Assembly (NCBI GenBank): GCA_014549065.1
Contig: JACDOX010000007.1
Coordinates: 1,733,621-1,797,620 of the forward strand
Reading direction: 5' to 3'
DNA from: Cardinalis cardinalis
Lineage: Eukaryota; Chordata; Aves; Passeriformes; Cardinalidae
DNA: 64,000 bases
The notes under the pieces are model-generated. The model was not told the DNA's origin. It did not search any database and was given only the letters and a program-made list of their open reading frames with translations. The translations under genes were made by a program, and so were the position numbers. Of this stretch, positions 35,701-48,724 are shown in pieces (position 1 is the first letter of the stretch; the number at the start of each line of letters is the position of its first letter).

Positions 35701-38653
35701 TGAACTTCATGATCAGAATGACTAGACTGACCTTCAATAACATTAGGTTCTTTACAAACTTTGTCAATACTAGCTCTTCAGTTTTTCACTACAGATTTAA
35801 CTGTATAAATGATAATATGACACCAGAATTTAGAAAAAACTAAGCACATTTCAGTTATTGTTACTGTTAANAAATGACTACATATTAACATAGGAATTAA
35901 ACTTTGAAACACAGAATTTTTCTGATAACCTAGATAGAAACAATACTGCTAAATATAGATAGGCATTTAAATCTAAACACCTTGAAAATTATTAAAACAA
36001 CCTAAAATCATTAGATTTGTTTTTAAATAAAAAGTTTAGCTTCTCTTTATCTAACAGTGTAACCTCTTGAGCAAACAGAAGGTTCATTAATTGCTGCTTC
36101 AAGAAGTGAGAACTGACATTGTCAAGAAATAATCTGACTGCAATATTGGGAAATGGAGGAAAAGCACCAAGCAACAGCAACAACATATAAAAAAACTACA
36201 AAATGGAGTTTACACCAATTTTTTGTGTTACAGATGGGCCATTGCATGTCTACGACACAGTTCAGTAAAAATTGTTGGAAAGAGCCCAACTCCAGTGCTG
36301 CATCAGTGGACAAATGTCAGCATGGCACTTTTCCCAGGCTGATGTTTGTTACCTCTCATGANTGTACATGCCCTGGTTATCAGTTTTGCTCAGCACTGAT
36401 TACATCAGAGAGACATACCCTCAAAGTGCTACCTCATGAATGACTGCTTTCACATTTAAAGCTGCCAAACTGGGCCATAAAACAAGTCAAACTTACTTTG
36501 TGAAGTTATCAGTGCTACTGTTCCTGCAAGTGCTGGTTTGTCTGAAAATAACTTCAGGGCAGCCTGGCAATTCACTTCCATCTGACACAAACTATACCAG
36601 TATGAAAAATCTTTGCTGTAAGATAAGTATTAAATGTTTTGATTAGATTTTAGAGAAAAGGAATTTTGGATCATTTATCTACACCTGTTTTCTTGTCTCC
36701 ATATATTACTTCCTTTGCTTCATTATAAGGAGGTTGGTGTAGACCGCTGTAGTAAGTTTCTCTCTCATTTTCCACTCTAAATGATTCACTTAACTTTTTC
36801 CTATGACAAGAAGTATCTCTTCCTTTTTAGCATGACTCTGGTAACCCTCAATGGAGATGTTCTTTTGTCTTCCAAGAAGATGTCTCAGAGTATTGAGGCA
36901 GTAGCACTTGGGATGCAAGGCCAAATGCCTGCTTCAAGGTTAGCTTGTACTGTAGTTTCCTCTTTGCTTGTGTGTTTTGTTTCACTTGTGATGACAGGAC
37001 CATGGTTCCCAGGACATAACAATATCAACCTTTTCTCCNTTCTACAAATCTCTCTAGGTTTATTTTCTGCAGTTCCAGGGGCACAACTTGCTGAGTCTGT
37101 CCTGCATCTCTCCTCTTCTAAATGGAGGATCCTTTTCTCTTTGCAATATCTTTTGGGCTCTCTCTGGGCTGATGACCTGTGAGCATGGTAGCTGCTTGCT
37201 TCAGTGGGTTGGTCTGAACCTAATCAAGCCTGAGGACATTGCAGAAGTCAAGGGAAACAACTTACAGTAGGCAGATTAATCAGAGCATGCATTTTTATAA
37301 CATTTACAAAACAACAGACTGCCTGTAGTTGTTGCACTTGTTCTGTCTTAAAGCTGAGGAGTTCTACCTGCATCTGAACCTCCTTTTCACTAAAAAACCA
37401 AATGTTATTAACTGTAAATATAGGCCTGAGATGCACACACATATCTGATAAACTGAGTGTTGCACACATTTAATGAAGATACATTGTGAGGTTGATTTTG
37501 GGCAACCATGGATTCTTATTCAAAATTTATAAACACTTCTTAAAAATAATTGCCAGTATATAATGAAATAAAAATTGAAGAACAAGCATTAGGAAATCCT
37601 AGCCACATTTATATCTCATTTCCATTTACATTAGAAGAAATATTTTAGACTTCATACAGAATTGAACCATTTTGCTATGTAATAAACATTGTGTTAAAGA
37701 ATGTTGTCTGTGTTTATTTTTGTTTAATTTATTTTTTCTTGTGTTTTCCCTTATCTATGTATGTGAAATAACAAGTAGCACAAACAAGTATTCAAATAAG
37801 ATTTTTTTAAAGAGAATTTTATCTCCTCTGACACAAATTATGGTTGATATGGCCCTTAAGTTAAAGTTTTTATACCTTCAGTTGTTCTTCTTTAAGTATG
37901 AAGCTGTTTTTAGAAATTTATTCATACAGAGAAATTGAATATTTCTTTACCTCATAAGGTGTAGAGAAAAAAAACCCTGTGGGGAAGAGCCCACTTGTTT
38001 CTGTTCTAACTATTTACATGTACTTATCAATTATGCATTACTGCATACCATGGGGCATTTATTCACCTTAAAAACAAGAACATTGCCACATAAACTTAGG
38101 ACTGTATCAAATCTGTCAGAATAATGGTTTTATTTCAGCACTGTACAGTGTCCTTATGCATAGCAGGGAGTTTTTGGTTGATATGAAACTGTACTTGAAG
38201 AAATGCCCAGAAGTTTCTCGTGTCATAAAAATACTTGTTACATCATCAACATCATAAATATTTTTCTTACTTTTCGCGACTTGTGGGATTAAGAAATGGA
38301 AAAATTGGTGTTCTCAGTATCTTCCTTTCTTGATATAGAATTCTTTCGTTTAGAATGGATATATTTTCTTCTAAAATAATCAGTTGGCCCATGGAATTTC
38401 ATGGGCTATCCATGGGAAACTGTGAATAAATTCAGAAACTCAATGGTTCTATTTTCTTGACATGGCTCACTCCACTTTGTAAGAATACATATAGGGTGAA
38501 AGAATCTTGTTGCAAAGGGCATACAGTCAGGAAACTTTTCAGTACAAAGGGGGATCAAAAGTAAAGGGAGAAATGGTAAATGGGTAATTGCTGGGCCACT
38601 AAAAAACTGCAGGCACAAAATAGAAGAGGAATAACCTGAAACTTACACTGATA
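32753..38653. other. Unique AT-rich noncoding DNA
   Basis: No gene recognised with any assurance. The longest frames are plus 32980-33369, which ends in a mixed-composition stretch, and plus 36781-37182, which is rich in leucine, serine and phenylalanine. Neither matches a family I know. The first is listed as a finding, the second as rejected. Confidence 0.45.
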
Positions 38654-38770
38654 TGAGGGGAGAAACATGCGAAACATAATGATTTGAGATATCCAAGGGC
38701 AGCTTGTGGGTCAATGTAAAACTTCTGAAAGAGCATGGAGTGGAACNAAGTGGAAATTTAGCAGAAAGAC

Positions 38771-38779
38771 ATATAAAAG
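38771..38779 (+). promoter_or_regulatory. LTR TATA box
   Basis: ATATAAAAG in the expected place about 120 bp from the LTR start and about 95 bp before the polyadenylation signal. It is uninterrupted, so the promoter core looks better preserved than in the other LTRs here. Confidence 0.6.
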
Positions 38780-38867
38780 GGGCTTGGTGTGTCTAAACTG
38801 GGGCTGGTCAGTACACTTCTCTGACAAAGCCTGGTGTCGGGTCACCACAATCTGTCCTATTTTCTCA

Positions 38868-38873
38868 TTAAAT
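38868..38873 (+). terminator. LTR polyadenylation signal (ATTAAA)
   Basis: ATTAAATAA lies downstream of the TATA box at R-region spacing and is followed by a T-rich stretch. Confidence 0.5.
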
Positions 38874-39440
38874 AATTTCTTAAAAACCTCTGCATAATCT
38901 CACTCTCCATTTCCTGTGTCAGGGTTGTGAGGGCTGATTGCCAGCTACTGGTGAGACCTATGTGAGTAGATTTGGTACCAGCAGCAGGAGTCAGATCAAG
39001 GTGCCCCNTGGCCAGAGGTGCCAGCTACTGAAGCTGATGGAGGTCCCAGCTCCAGCCATTTGGGTGACGCTTGTGTAACTACTGGGGAAATTGGGGTGAA
39101 CACAGTGAGGGCGAGGCTCAGCAACAGCAGCTGGAGCAGAACTGCGTGTCACAGTGTACCTGGTGGTGGCTGCTAGAGGCCAACAAAGCCTTTGCCTCTC
39201 CCTGAAAGCCAGTGTACATGGGAGTATGTGTGTGCAATTCACCAGCAAGCCTCGTGCTGGACCAACTGGAAAGTCTGGAAAGTAAGAGAGCTGTGTGGAG
39301 TCACATCACCTGGGATCCAGACAGAGCTGCCCAAAAGACAGAGAGGCCCTGACAGTATGTGGAGGCCCTGCAAACGTGTGCATGCTTGGGAGCCTGATCT
39401 TCATCCTGAACAACTGGAGTCCCCACATGTGTTATAGGAA

Positions 39441-40730
39441 ACTCAGAATGAACTCAGAAATTCAGTGGGGTTACTTCAGAATTACCAAAGTGCAACTATA
39501 ATGAAGAATTAAACTCACAGGATTTGACTCATTAGGTAAGCATCCTGTCTGCGGCACTATCTCTGTCTCAAGTGCAAGTTTCATTTATTTAATGAATAGT
39601 GATTCCATTTTAATTATTTTGTACACTACACTGCCTTTTTTTTTTTCCTGGTTCCTTTCCAANAAATAATCAAAGAGAGAAATTCATGAAGCACTGGTCA
39701 ATACTGAAGTCACTTTTAGTCAATTTGCTCAATTCATATTAATTCAGTGGTTCTAAGCCCACTGGCAAAATTTTGTGTATTTTTTTCGAGACTGGGGAAA
39801 TCTAAAGAGAATAATAATAAAGAGTGGGGCATACAAATTTGCATGGTTAATCATGCAGCAGCCATGAATAATGCCAGGTTGCCTTCATGGTGAGACTGTA
39901 GATTGATTGTTCCTATTACAGTCTTTGTACACAACTCTATGNTTGGACTCAATTATCAGTGATTCATATATGAGAAAATGTGAAAAGATTTATCTGGGAT
40001 TCATCCTGTTATATCAGCCACATTTCTTATAAACAGCACAGTCAATTGATAAATTAGATCCCAAAAGAATAGATTTTCAATTAGATTTTTTTAAAGAAAA
40101 AAATGTTCTTTAATTCCCAAGAATTCTTCAAAGGATACTTTGAAATAGAGAGCGAGAGGTAGAGCTTACAAGTTTCATCTCATTCTAAGTAGATTAGAGA
40201 TTAGACAAAATATTTTTGGGAACTTTTTAGCAGGCACCAAGGGGAAATTGCTAAGGAAATTTTCTGCAAAGAAAAATGAAANGAGAGACAATATTGAAAG
40301 GGGTTTTGTAAGATGAAGAGCAATTGATTGAAATTGAGGTTAAATGATTGAAAGAGTAGGACAAAGAGCTGGCAGGAGCATATCCTGTATGACCATTCAA
40401 TTTTAAACTTTGCAGTCAAGCTCTATGTAAAAAAACTTGTGCTAAAATTAAAAGATCCATCACTTGCTTAGTCTGGCCTATCTGTAATATANTTTTTTGG
40501 GGCAGTGTGGGGAAAATTGGAAAGAAAAGAAGTGAAATAGGACTAGTTTTTTCTGTTTCATTGCTTAGAGACCTAGTTTTTTATAATACCAGTATGAAAC
40601 TAGAAATATTTTCAATGTCATTAAGTTGGTTCAGACGATATGTTGCTCAATTTAGTTAAAAGAAAGGGTAAAGGGTGACATATACAGAATGATTTAACAT
40701 AGGCTCTTGCTTTGAAAGGAAAAGAAAAAG
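39441..40730. other. Unique AT-rich noncoding DNA
   Basis: No gene or repeat family recognised. Homopolymer T runs occur near 39638-39648. Confidence 0.5.
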
Positions 40731-40789
40731 AAGAGAAGAGAAGAGAAGAGAAGAGAAGAGAAGAGAAGAGAAGAGAAGAGAAGAGAAGA
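40731..40789. repeat. (AAGAG)n pentanucleotide microsatellite
   Basis: About twelve near-perfect AAGAG units, all purine on the plus strand, extended on the left by about 20 bp of A/G-rich sequence. Such homopurine mirror tracts can adopt triplex structure and are often length-variable. Confidence 0.97.
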
Positions 40790-42446
40790 CAGAAATTCCC
40801 CTACACCCCACAAGTTTACCCGCAATAAAATATTAAAATGATTAGACACATATCTCTGCTTTTTGTCTGCTCATTTTTCACAGATCCATCTTCATACTGG
40901 ATCTTTCCTGAAACATATTATGTGCTACTCAATGTTTGAGCACTGTAACGAATCCTGTGGGTTAATCTTATAATAAATATAATGAGCAATAAAAATTATC
41001 TGTGATAAGGCCTGACAACAGTAGCTGAAGCTGAACTTAAAGTTCAAAAGTGTTTGAAGGGCTGGATTTTGTGAGGTACTCAATTTGATTAAATAAAGTT
41101 TTTATCAACTTCTAAGAAGGCAGAACAAAATGAAACAAATTTGTGCTTGCGAGAAAGGGAATCCTGAGTTCCTAAGGCAACTCAGATTGTTTAGAAATGA
41201 ATATTTCTGCTGTAAGTATCAAGTTTTTGATTCATACAGNCATGAGTCTAAGTTCTTTAGCTCTATAATATTTTTGCTGTTACTTTTTCCTTTTCATATT
41301 TTTTTCTTAATTAAAGTACATTTCTATTGATAGCAGGAAAAGCTATTATTGATCGTAATATCATCAGCAATATTTTTTGCCTTCTGAATATTTTTTCTTC
41401 ACTCAATTCCATTCCAAAAAAAAAGGCAATTAGTTAGTCACACATTCCAGTTTAAGGACTTTTAAATTTTCTTTCACGTCATTTGTACTTTTTTTCCTTC
41501 AATATGGTTTTAAGGGACAGATCTTGTNATATTTTTCTTTAAGCTTTATTTCAATGATAACAGACATTTCACATTTGCAAAATAATGTGCAGACACTATT
41601 GGTAGTGGGTTCAATACATGGAGGACACAATAAGAAAAACAAATCAGACATGCAAGGGAAATTCTGTGTCACGTTCAATATGATTATTTATGTTTTTAAA
41701 ACTTTCCTTGATAACTAATGATATACTTGCCTACAGATGTGATTAAGCAAAGTTAAGGAAAACNGTTCCCCTTGGATCTTCCTGTTATTTCTGAATGGTG
41801 TTGGTAACTGCTAGTAGGGGAAACCAAGCCACGACTGCAGTGTGTAAGCACTGCTAGAAACAGAGCTGGAGAAATGCACTCAGATGGGCACATAAAGCAA
41901 ATGCCAAACATAAAATTCANGTCTTGTAACTATAGCTAGGATTCTTAACTACACCACTTACCACAGCTGNTTTTATACTCAATTGAAAAAGATATATCCA
42001 AGAGAGAAATTATCATATCCAGTGGGGNCACTGTAATTTTTTCCTCTTGCCTACAGATATATCTAAATATCTAGCCTTAATGAAATGAATAAACTTTAGA
42101 TGTTGAAGTTAAGGCCAATATCAAAGCAGAAATAAATCAATATCAGACTTTTTTATTTCTTCAAATTGTGCAACTGAAAAGCAGCTGTGATGTCATTTTG
42201 ATTTAAAAAAAAGCAAAATTATGCTAGGGTGGAGTCTTTTCTTTTGGATTAATATGGTGTTAGCAAAAGTACTCCTGGAAACAATGGTTTTTGCATTTAA
42301 ATCAGTTGTTGCACATACCTTGCAGTTGATACAGCTTTAGGGAATACAGAAAAAATAAACAGACCAAATTATCTGAGTCTTAGATAAAAATGAAATGTGC
42401 CAGGCAAAAAAATCCATAGAAAGACCCCAGTGCCAGAGTACCAGAG

Positions 42447-42494
42447 TGTATATATGTATGTGTGTGTGTGTATATATGTATGTATAAATATACA
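42447..42494. repeat. TATG/TG compound microsatellite
   Basis: TATATATG and (TG)n units over about 48 bp, imperfect. Confidence 0.9.
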
Positions 42495-42860
42495 GAATAT
42501 GACATGTTCTTTGTATTTAAATTTGATAAAAGAATAATGATACTTTCTGAAAAATAATGCAGCATTATTTAAGGTTAGAGTGTCTCATGGAAAGAATATG
42601 CAAAATTAAATAGATTTTGGAGTGCAGATTTTCTTCACTCTTCTTTCACTTTTCCTGAAACTGGAGCACTGAAACCTTAAGATTTCTTTAACAAAATTTC
42701 TTTGCATCTCAGAAAATGTCTTACATTCCTATTTTTCTTCTCTTGTCCCACTTTTCCCACTATACAGACCACTCTCTTTTTCTCTTGTTTTTCTTTCCCT
42801 GCTGGGATATCACTTATGNAACACCACATAGAAAGGCAAAAAAAGAATGAAATAAATGAA

Positions 42861-42878
42861 CTTTCTTTCTTTCTTTCC
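42861..42878. repeat. (CTTT)n microsatellite
   Basis: Four to five CTTT units followed by CCC. Confidence 0.9.
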
Positions 42879-44610
42879 CACTTACTACTTATGGTATCAA
42901 ATGAACAGTTCACTTAGAATTGCTAGGTAAGCACCTTATGGTGTTTCTTACTTCCATGGATTCTATCACAACAATTTAATGCAAATGTCTCTAAGACTAA
43001 TTCTGAGATTATTCCAGTGTAAAACTTCCATCTGAATAGTTGNTTTTTTGAGACTCTGAAATACGAGTCTTGGATTCTTTAGTATTTTCAGCTCTTTTAA
43101 TCTTAAAACTAAGGCTCATTGGTGAGTAGGTCAGATTAAGTCAGCCATGAATGGTTTAAAATGATGTAATTTTCTTTACTATAATTTACCTGTGCAATTT
43201 GAAAAATTTGATAATGTTTTAATCCAAAAACTAAATTTGCAGAAAGGAGTTGTCTCAGAATGGCTTTTGCTACATTTAACTTTTTTATTACATGCATATC
43301 GTGTGTGCTGGTTTATTTTTTGTTGTGTTAGTGCAATTTCCCTGCAAACCATTGACCTGAGAGCCTTTACTGTAGACATTTTCTGCTTCAGCTGGTGTGG
43401 CAGTGTCCATATTTAGCATATTGCTGGGTACAAAATGAGGTGTAGCTGGTTTTGAATCCCTTTTAATTAGCTGCAGCTCTGCAACAGCATTCATTACTTG
43501 GCNGAGTGTACTAGGGCTGATGCTCTGTTACATTTCTTCTAATAGTTGCTTTANCTGTCCTGAGATACTATCTGTCTCAGGTACTTGTAACCACCATTAT
43601 TCTAGCAACCTTTTCTCTTCTCAGGCCCAACAAGACAGGGTGTGTGTTTATGCCCATGTGTGCATGTGTTCTGATGTGTCTCTACTTTCTTGTGCTCCCA
43701 GCTCTCGCTGAGAGTTTGAACAAATTTTGGTAGCTCAGCTTAGCTGAGGTTTGGGATTCTGAGGCTGGCACCTCAAGACGACAGTACCCACCTTATAGTC
43801 CTNAGGTTTTTACATCATTTAAACCCATGAAAAGCTCAGCTGCCCTTCTAATGTTGGTGCAAAGCTGCACCCACCTGTGTGTTCAGTGGAACTAGCACAA
43901 GTGATGTGTGTTTATACTCTCCTAGATATATGACGAATAACAGTGAGTTCAGAGCTTCATTTATCAAGAGTTGATTTTTATGACCTGTGCTGAAAGTGGC
44001 TTGTATGCTTCATTAAAAATGTCTCTCCACTCCAGTTTCCTTTGACCAACAATATAAGATTATATTAATAAAACAACATGATGCTCCCAGGTAGTAATTT
44101 TCTAGGAATTAGGTGTCAGAGATATCTTTGACAATATAAAGAATTTTCACATAGGTAGAATTCAAGTTCATCATGGGGTTGTCCAGAAATTAATTTCATT
44201 GAATTATGGTTAACAGGTCATCAATTCTACTTCATCAAAAAACCTCAAAACAAAACAAACCCAAATAAATAGGGCTTAACAACAAAGCAGGGCATAAATC
44301 CTGTGAGAATAGTGAAGAGAAGGTATACAACATCTTTGACTGACAGAGTATTCGAGGGATTGGAGATGAAATCACTTTTGGTACACATAGCTCACCCTTA
44401 TTCTTAATAACTATGCAGGTTAAGTGTCACAGGACAAAAGTCACAACACACTGAACTACATTAGAGCTCAAATTTTTATTTGATTGTAAAGTCAGATGAT
44501 GGGCTGGCAGTTGAGAGCCTAAACTAATGCAATGTGAATATTATAAAGACTAATGTGAGTTCAGATATGAGATGCACTGACTACAGGTATAACAACAATA
44601 CTGGAGTGTG

Positions 44611-44720
44611 ATCATAAAATCATAGAATAGTTTAGTTTGGAAGGAATCTTAACAATCATCTAGCTCCAACCCTGCTGCTATGGGCAGAGAAAAGTTCCAC
44701 TAGATCAGGTAGCTCAGACA
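44611..44720 (-). mobile_element. CR1 3' fragment, minus strand
   Basis: The plus strand reads ATCATAAAATCATAGAATAG, then TTTAGTTTGGAAGGAATC and ATCATCTAGCTCCAACCC. This is the reverse complement of an avian CR1 3' end. It continues to the TTCCACTAGATCAGGTAGCTC segment and then stops, so only about 110 bp remain. Confidence 0.92.
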
Positions 44721-47449
44721 GGAATTTCAGAAAGTGCTAGGGATCATCCATTGAATATTTTTTTCCTTCAGGCTGACTTTTCTCAAGCAGCTAGAAAATG
44801 AGGTATTAATTGTGAATATTCTCTTTTGGAAATTCCGATCTGAATGGCTCTAACTTCCATTCCAAAAGGCATTAAGTGCCTTCAGATTCCAACAGTTGCA
44901 TATCTGATCTCAACTCCTTAGTCTACACCTTTCTTTGTCTGTACTTACTTGCATTTTACTGTAATTGTTTTTCTTCATTTATCCATTTAATTCATTTTAC
45001 ATGTGAGCATAATTCACAGGAGTTTGTAANTTATGATTTAGAAGTCTTTAATTTTTCAGAGTAGTCACTTTAAAGGAAAAGGAAAAATAATATAATGAGG
45101 AAAATAATATATTATTTGTGAGGGGATAATTTAATTTTGTTTTCTGAGATGACTGGTTGCAATTCCTCTTCATATATAAGGAAAGCTCACTAACTACTCA
45201 CTAATGTTTCTTGCAAATGATAACTTGAAAATTAATATTGTAATATGTAATCCCCACAGCTGTGGATGTACATCAGCTAATATTTTAAAGTAATGCCCAT
45301 TAAGATCAACGTCAATTAACCAGAATTCACTGTTTGAATATCGATCAAGCGTATTTAATTTACCATTAGTGTTAACAGAATGATGTATTAGTCAATTAAG
45401 ANAGCATTGACTNAGAATCCTAATTAGTTATTTAATTNTTCAGCCAGATTTAAGAAAAACCTAACCATTGGTTTCAGTGCTTTCCCTTTGTCTAGAATAT
45501 CTGCTTGTATTACAAGGAAAGTTACTGACATGCATCAGTTTGAACTGTCTTTTCTTTTTCAACCCACACTGATTTTCCCCATGCTTTAATTTATCTCCTG
45601 GAATTTCATATTTCCATCAAAGATTTTCTAAATCCTGCACACCAGCTTTTTCAAGCTAAATAAGCAGATTGCAGTGAGCTATTGTCCAACTGTGGAATGG
45701 CCTTTTCCAGAGCAATCAGGAAATAATTCCCAAGACAGTCAGTCACTGGCTGCTGCAGGAGAAAGAAGACTTGACTGAAACAGAAACTTATGATCCCTAA
45801 GTATTTGTGCAGAGGCTCTTGGAGAGGTTTTTAAATAAGCTGAAACNGTCTCTGTGCCTTATTTGCTAAGCAAGCTGCATTTTCGTTTAGTCTGCAGCCT
45901 TGGTTCCTAACTCTATTATCCCTTGCCACCGTTGCTCAAATAGACATGCCTGTTTACCCGGCACATCCCTGTTCTGGCACTCTTGTGACAGACTGAAGTC
46001 ATGCTTTCCTGATGTGTGGAGTGGTAAAGGACAGCAGACTTTGGATTTGTACTATTTAGACAGGAATGAAAAATAAGAGAAACAGAGAGAAAATATATTA
46101 TCAGAAATTNAATTCTAAATACAATATTTTCTATTAGCAACAAGAAACAGAATGGGTGAAGAAAATATCCTCTTTGAATTGGATTGAGGCATATAACTTT
46201 GTGCCTCAAAAAAAACCCAAACTTCAAAAATGGAAGAAAATGTTTCAACATTGTTTATATTCAATGTTTAATCAATATGAAATATAACTTGTTTTTAACA
46301 TTTGATTCTGAGAACTTTAATATTTNGAGGTTTCATTGCAAAATGGAATGAAATAATTCTGTCATCTCANGAAATCAAAGTTTCATACTGCTACATTTAG
46401 GAATACTCATAGCTGAAAAGAAATTAAAGACTCATTCCAAATGGAGAACAACACTGCATTTCAATTTAAGNCTGTTTTATATAAGACTTTAATAACCAGC
46501 ACCAGTTAATAAAAACTCAGATGAAGCAGTNAGAAATAGGTAGTGCACATATTTAAAGTGGACAAACTCTTTTATTTATTTCAACTAACCACTGCTGTGA
46601 CAGCTGCAGTTTTACAGAATCATGAATTCTGAATCAGGATGTAATTGGCAAGGTTAATTTTGTCCCATTTAACANGTTTTTTTCTGGTTAAATTAAGGGA
46701 TAACTGCTTCATCCTCATATGATTTATTGTTAAATTGCCTCTTACTTGAATAGAGGGTTTTTTTTTTGTATTCAATCCTGAAAGAGGAAAATTAAAAATC
46801 ACTTATATGTAACTTGGTTTCTAAATTTTTTTTCCCACCAATTTTAATGAGATACTCTTTGCCCTTTCAAAGGTTCTACTTTTCTGAAGTGGATAAGAAA
46901 ACTGTTGTTTGTCTTCTAGGGCACAGGCATTGGAGGTACAAGCATTACAATGTTGCTCCTGATCTCCTGGTGCAAAGATAATCTTATTTTAAAGATTTTG
47001 CAAGGGAAAATCATATTATATTTGTCCTGTTTCCTGTGATTTTCCCTAAGTACACACTAATTGACATCATCAGACATGGAATTCCAGGCTGGGTGAAAGT
47101 TTGATTTAATGATGCATGTCAGTNCTTTCATTCTTATGAAGGTAAATTNTATTCTGAAATATCAAGNGTAAGAAATGGCAAGGCACTGAAGAGCTTANAA
47201 AAGCTNTAAAAAGAAAAGAGGAGTTTCTTAAAAGATTACAATCTTACATAAAGAAAATTAAAGACTGTAAACATTTCCACCACCTGCCATCAAGGAAATG
47301 CTCACAAGAGACTCTTGGTTCCAAATATTTCTTCACCAGCGTGCTGGAAGCTGATTTCATGACTTTTCTGAGTTGTCAGTAGCACATAGCTTTGAAAACA
47401 ATTCATGGACCTCTCTAAGCATCCTTTTAGTATCTCTGTGGAAACCTTG
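44721..47449. other. Unique AT-rich noncoding DNA
   Basis: No gene recognised. It includes a candidate conserved noncoding stretch at 45230-45440. The minus-strand frame at 45916-46251 (111 codons) has no family resemblance and includes an N codon. Several N calls cluster at 47120-47210. Confidence 0.5.
45230..45440. promoter_or_regulatory. Candidate conserved noncoding stretch with homeodomain-type motifs
   Basis: A perfect 12-bp palindrome CCACAGCTGTGG (45254-45265) contains a CAGCTG E-box. GTCAATTAA occurs twice, at 45311-45319 and 45391-45399, alongside further ATTA/TAAT cores and GTTAAC. Dense paired homeodomain-type cores near an E-box are common in developmental enhancers, but in AT-rich DNA ATTA cores are frequent by chance. 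Confidence 0.2.
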
Positions 47450-47629
47450 TGTAGTGGTTTTGNTTTGCCAATTTTAGATTTCCTGGCCAATGCATCACAT
47501 ACTGTGTTGGGTTTAGTGATGGCCAAAATTGCCAGTTCACTCACTAGGATTTATTTACCCATTTCCTGCTGTGAGGTGGGATTAGGAGAAGAACAAAGCA
47601 GGCTCAAACTTTAAATGGTTTGAAGAAAA

Positions 47630-47636
47630 CTTTATT
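47630..47636 (-). terminator. LTR polyadenylation signal (AATAAAG)
   Basis: The minus strand reads GTTAATAAAGTTTTC, about 130-180 bp before the LTR 3' edge, depending on which edge is right. Confidence 0.5.
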
Positions 47637-48698
47637 AACAGAACTAAAAGAATAATAAGAATCAAAATAAAACCTTCAGAACACTTCTCCCTCCCCTGCT
47701 CCTCCCATTTTCTTTCTCACTGACAATGTAAAGAGACAAAACTTGGGATTTTCAGTCAGTTTACCACTTCTAGAGTAGTATTGCACCAGTTCTCTTAAGG
47801 AGAGGAGTTTCTCTTGCCATGCCATGGAGACTTCTCCACAAGAACAGGTCTTTCTCTTTTAATTTCCACAAATAGCAGTCACCCAGGAATCTGCAGTTGT
47901 GATGTCCCTCTCATCTTTTTTCAGCCTTCCCACAGCAGTGTTTATGGGCCATGTCAATTTATNGGGTACTATTTTAAGGAAGAGCTGTTCAAAAACGAAA
48001 GTTCTCTTCATCTGTCTCTGAGATCATCTCTCAGAACAGAGGTCCTCTTCTTCTTTCCCTGGGGGCAAAGGGTCCTCATCACTCTTCTCTCTCTCTGTTC
48101 AAACTTCTCATGGGATCACAGCTGCTTCGGCATTTGCATCCTTCAGCATGGGTGCCCTTGCTTATATCTNCAGTTTGAACACTCCATCCTCCCATTCCCT
48201 ATTTCCATTAATTACAAGGCTATTTCAGTGTATCATAGTCCATCACCATGGCCTTTAAAAGAATTTCAGCCCAAGACTAAGGCAGCTCCCCATTCTCTGT
48301 CCATCTGGCATTTAACTCCTTCTTTCCTGACCTTGGCGTCTTCATGTGATTTCTCTACGTGTCTTTTCTCTTNTCTCCAGAGAGGACTGAAGGTCTGCAA
48401 GTCTCATCTGTGCAGTAAAAGATTTAAGATCTCACCTGGGCCCTACAGATGGGCATGTGATTTTCTGCCGGCGGTAGTGACTGAAGCGCTCACAGTGAAG
48501 GATTTTCAGGCCATGCTGGGGGTGCCGTCTCAGGATGGTCTAAGGGGGGCCGGCCAGAACAGCAGNGGCTGCTCTCGCTGCATGCCTGGTCTCTGGCCCC
48601 TTCTTTGCTCAATTTCAGCTGCAGGCTGATGGCTTCCCCTCCTCCTGCCCAGAAGTTGCTACAGGGGAGGCTGGTATCTCAGCAGCCAGGCTAGGACT

Positions 48699-48724
48699 CA
48701 GCAGCAGCAGCAGCAGCAGCAGCA
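48699..48724. repeat. (CAG)n trinucleotide repeat
   Basis: Eight uninterrupted CAG units (CTG on the element's sense strand) within the GC-rich part of the LTR-like element. Confidence 0.95.

Larger units (their letters stand above)
38654..39440 (+). mobile_element. Endogenous retrovirus LTR with probable downstream leader, plus strand
   Basis: The element starts TGAGGGGAGAAACATGCG at 38654. A textbook TATA box (ATATAAAAG) sits at 38771-38779, followed about 90 bp later by ATTAAA and a T-rich stretch (38868-38885), the usual order U3-R-U5. The sequence from about 38930 to 39430 is much more GC-rich than the flanks and continues without a clear boundary to CCCCACA near 39428. The LTR proper may end anywhere from about 38950 onward, with the rest being leader or internal sequence. 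The overall look matches avian ERV LTRs known to me; no target-site duplication was found and no gag-pol frame follows. Confidence 0.6.
40790..44610. other. Unique AT-rich noncoding DNA with small repeats
   Basis: No gene recognised. It contains a TATG/TG microsatellite at 42447 and a CTTT microsatellite at 42861. Frames at 42.68-42.92 kb on both strands arise from the pyrimidine-rich sequence there. Confidence 0.5.

Noticed and set aside
36781..37182. 133-codon plus-strand open frame with hydrophobic segments
   Set aside because: Contains an N codon, has no recognisable domain, overlaps another frame at 37088-37270 and sits in repeat-free AT-rich DNA; hydrophobic stretches are expected from T-rich sequence.
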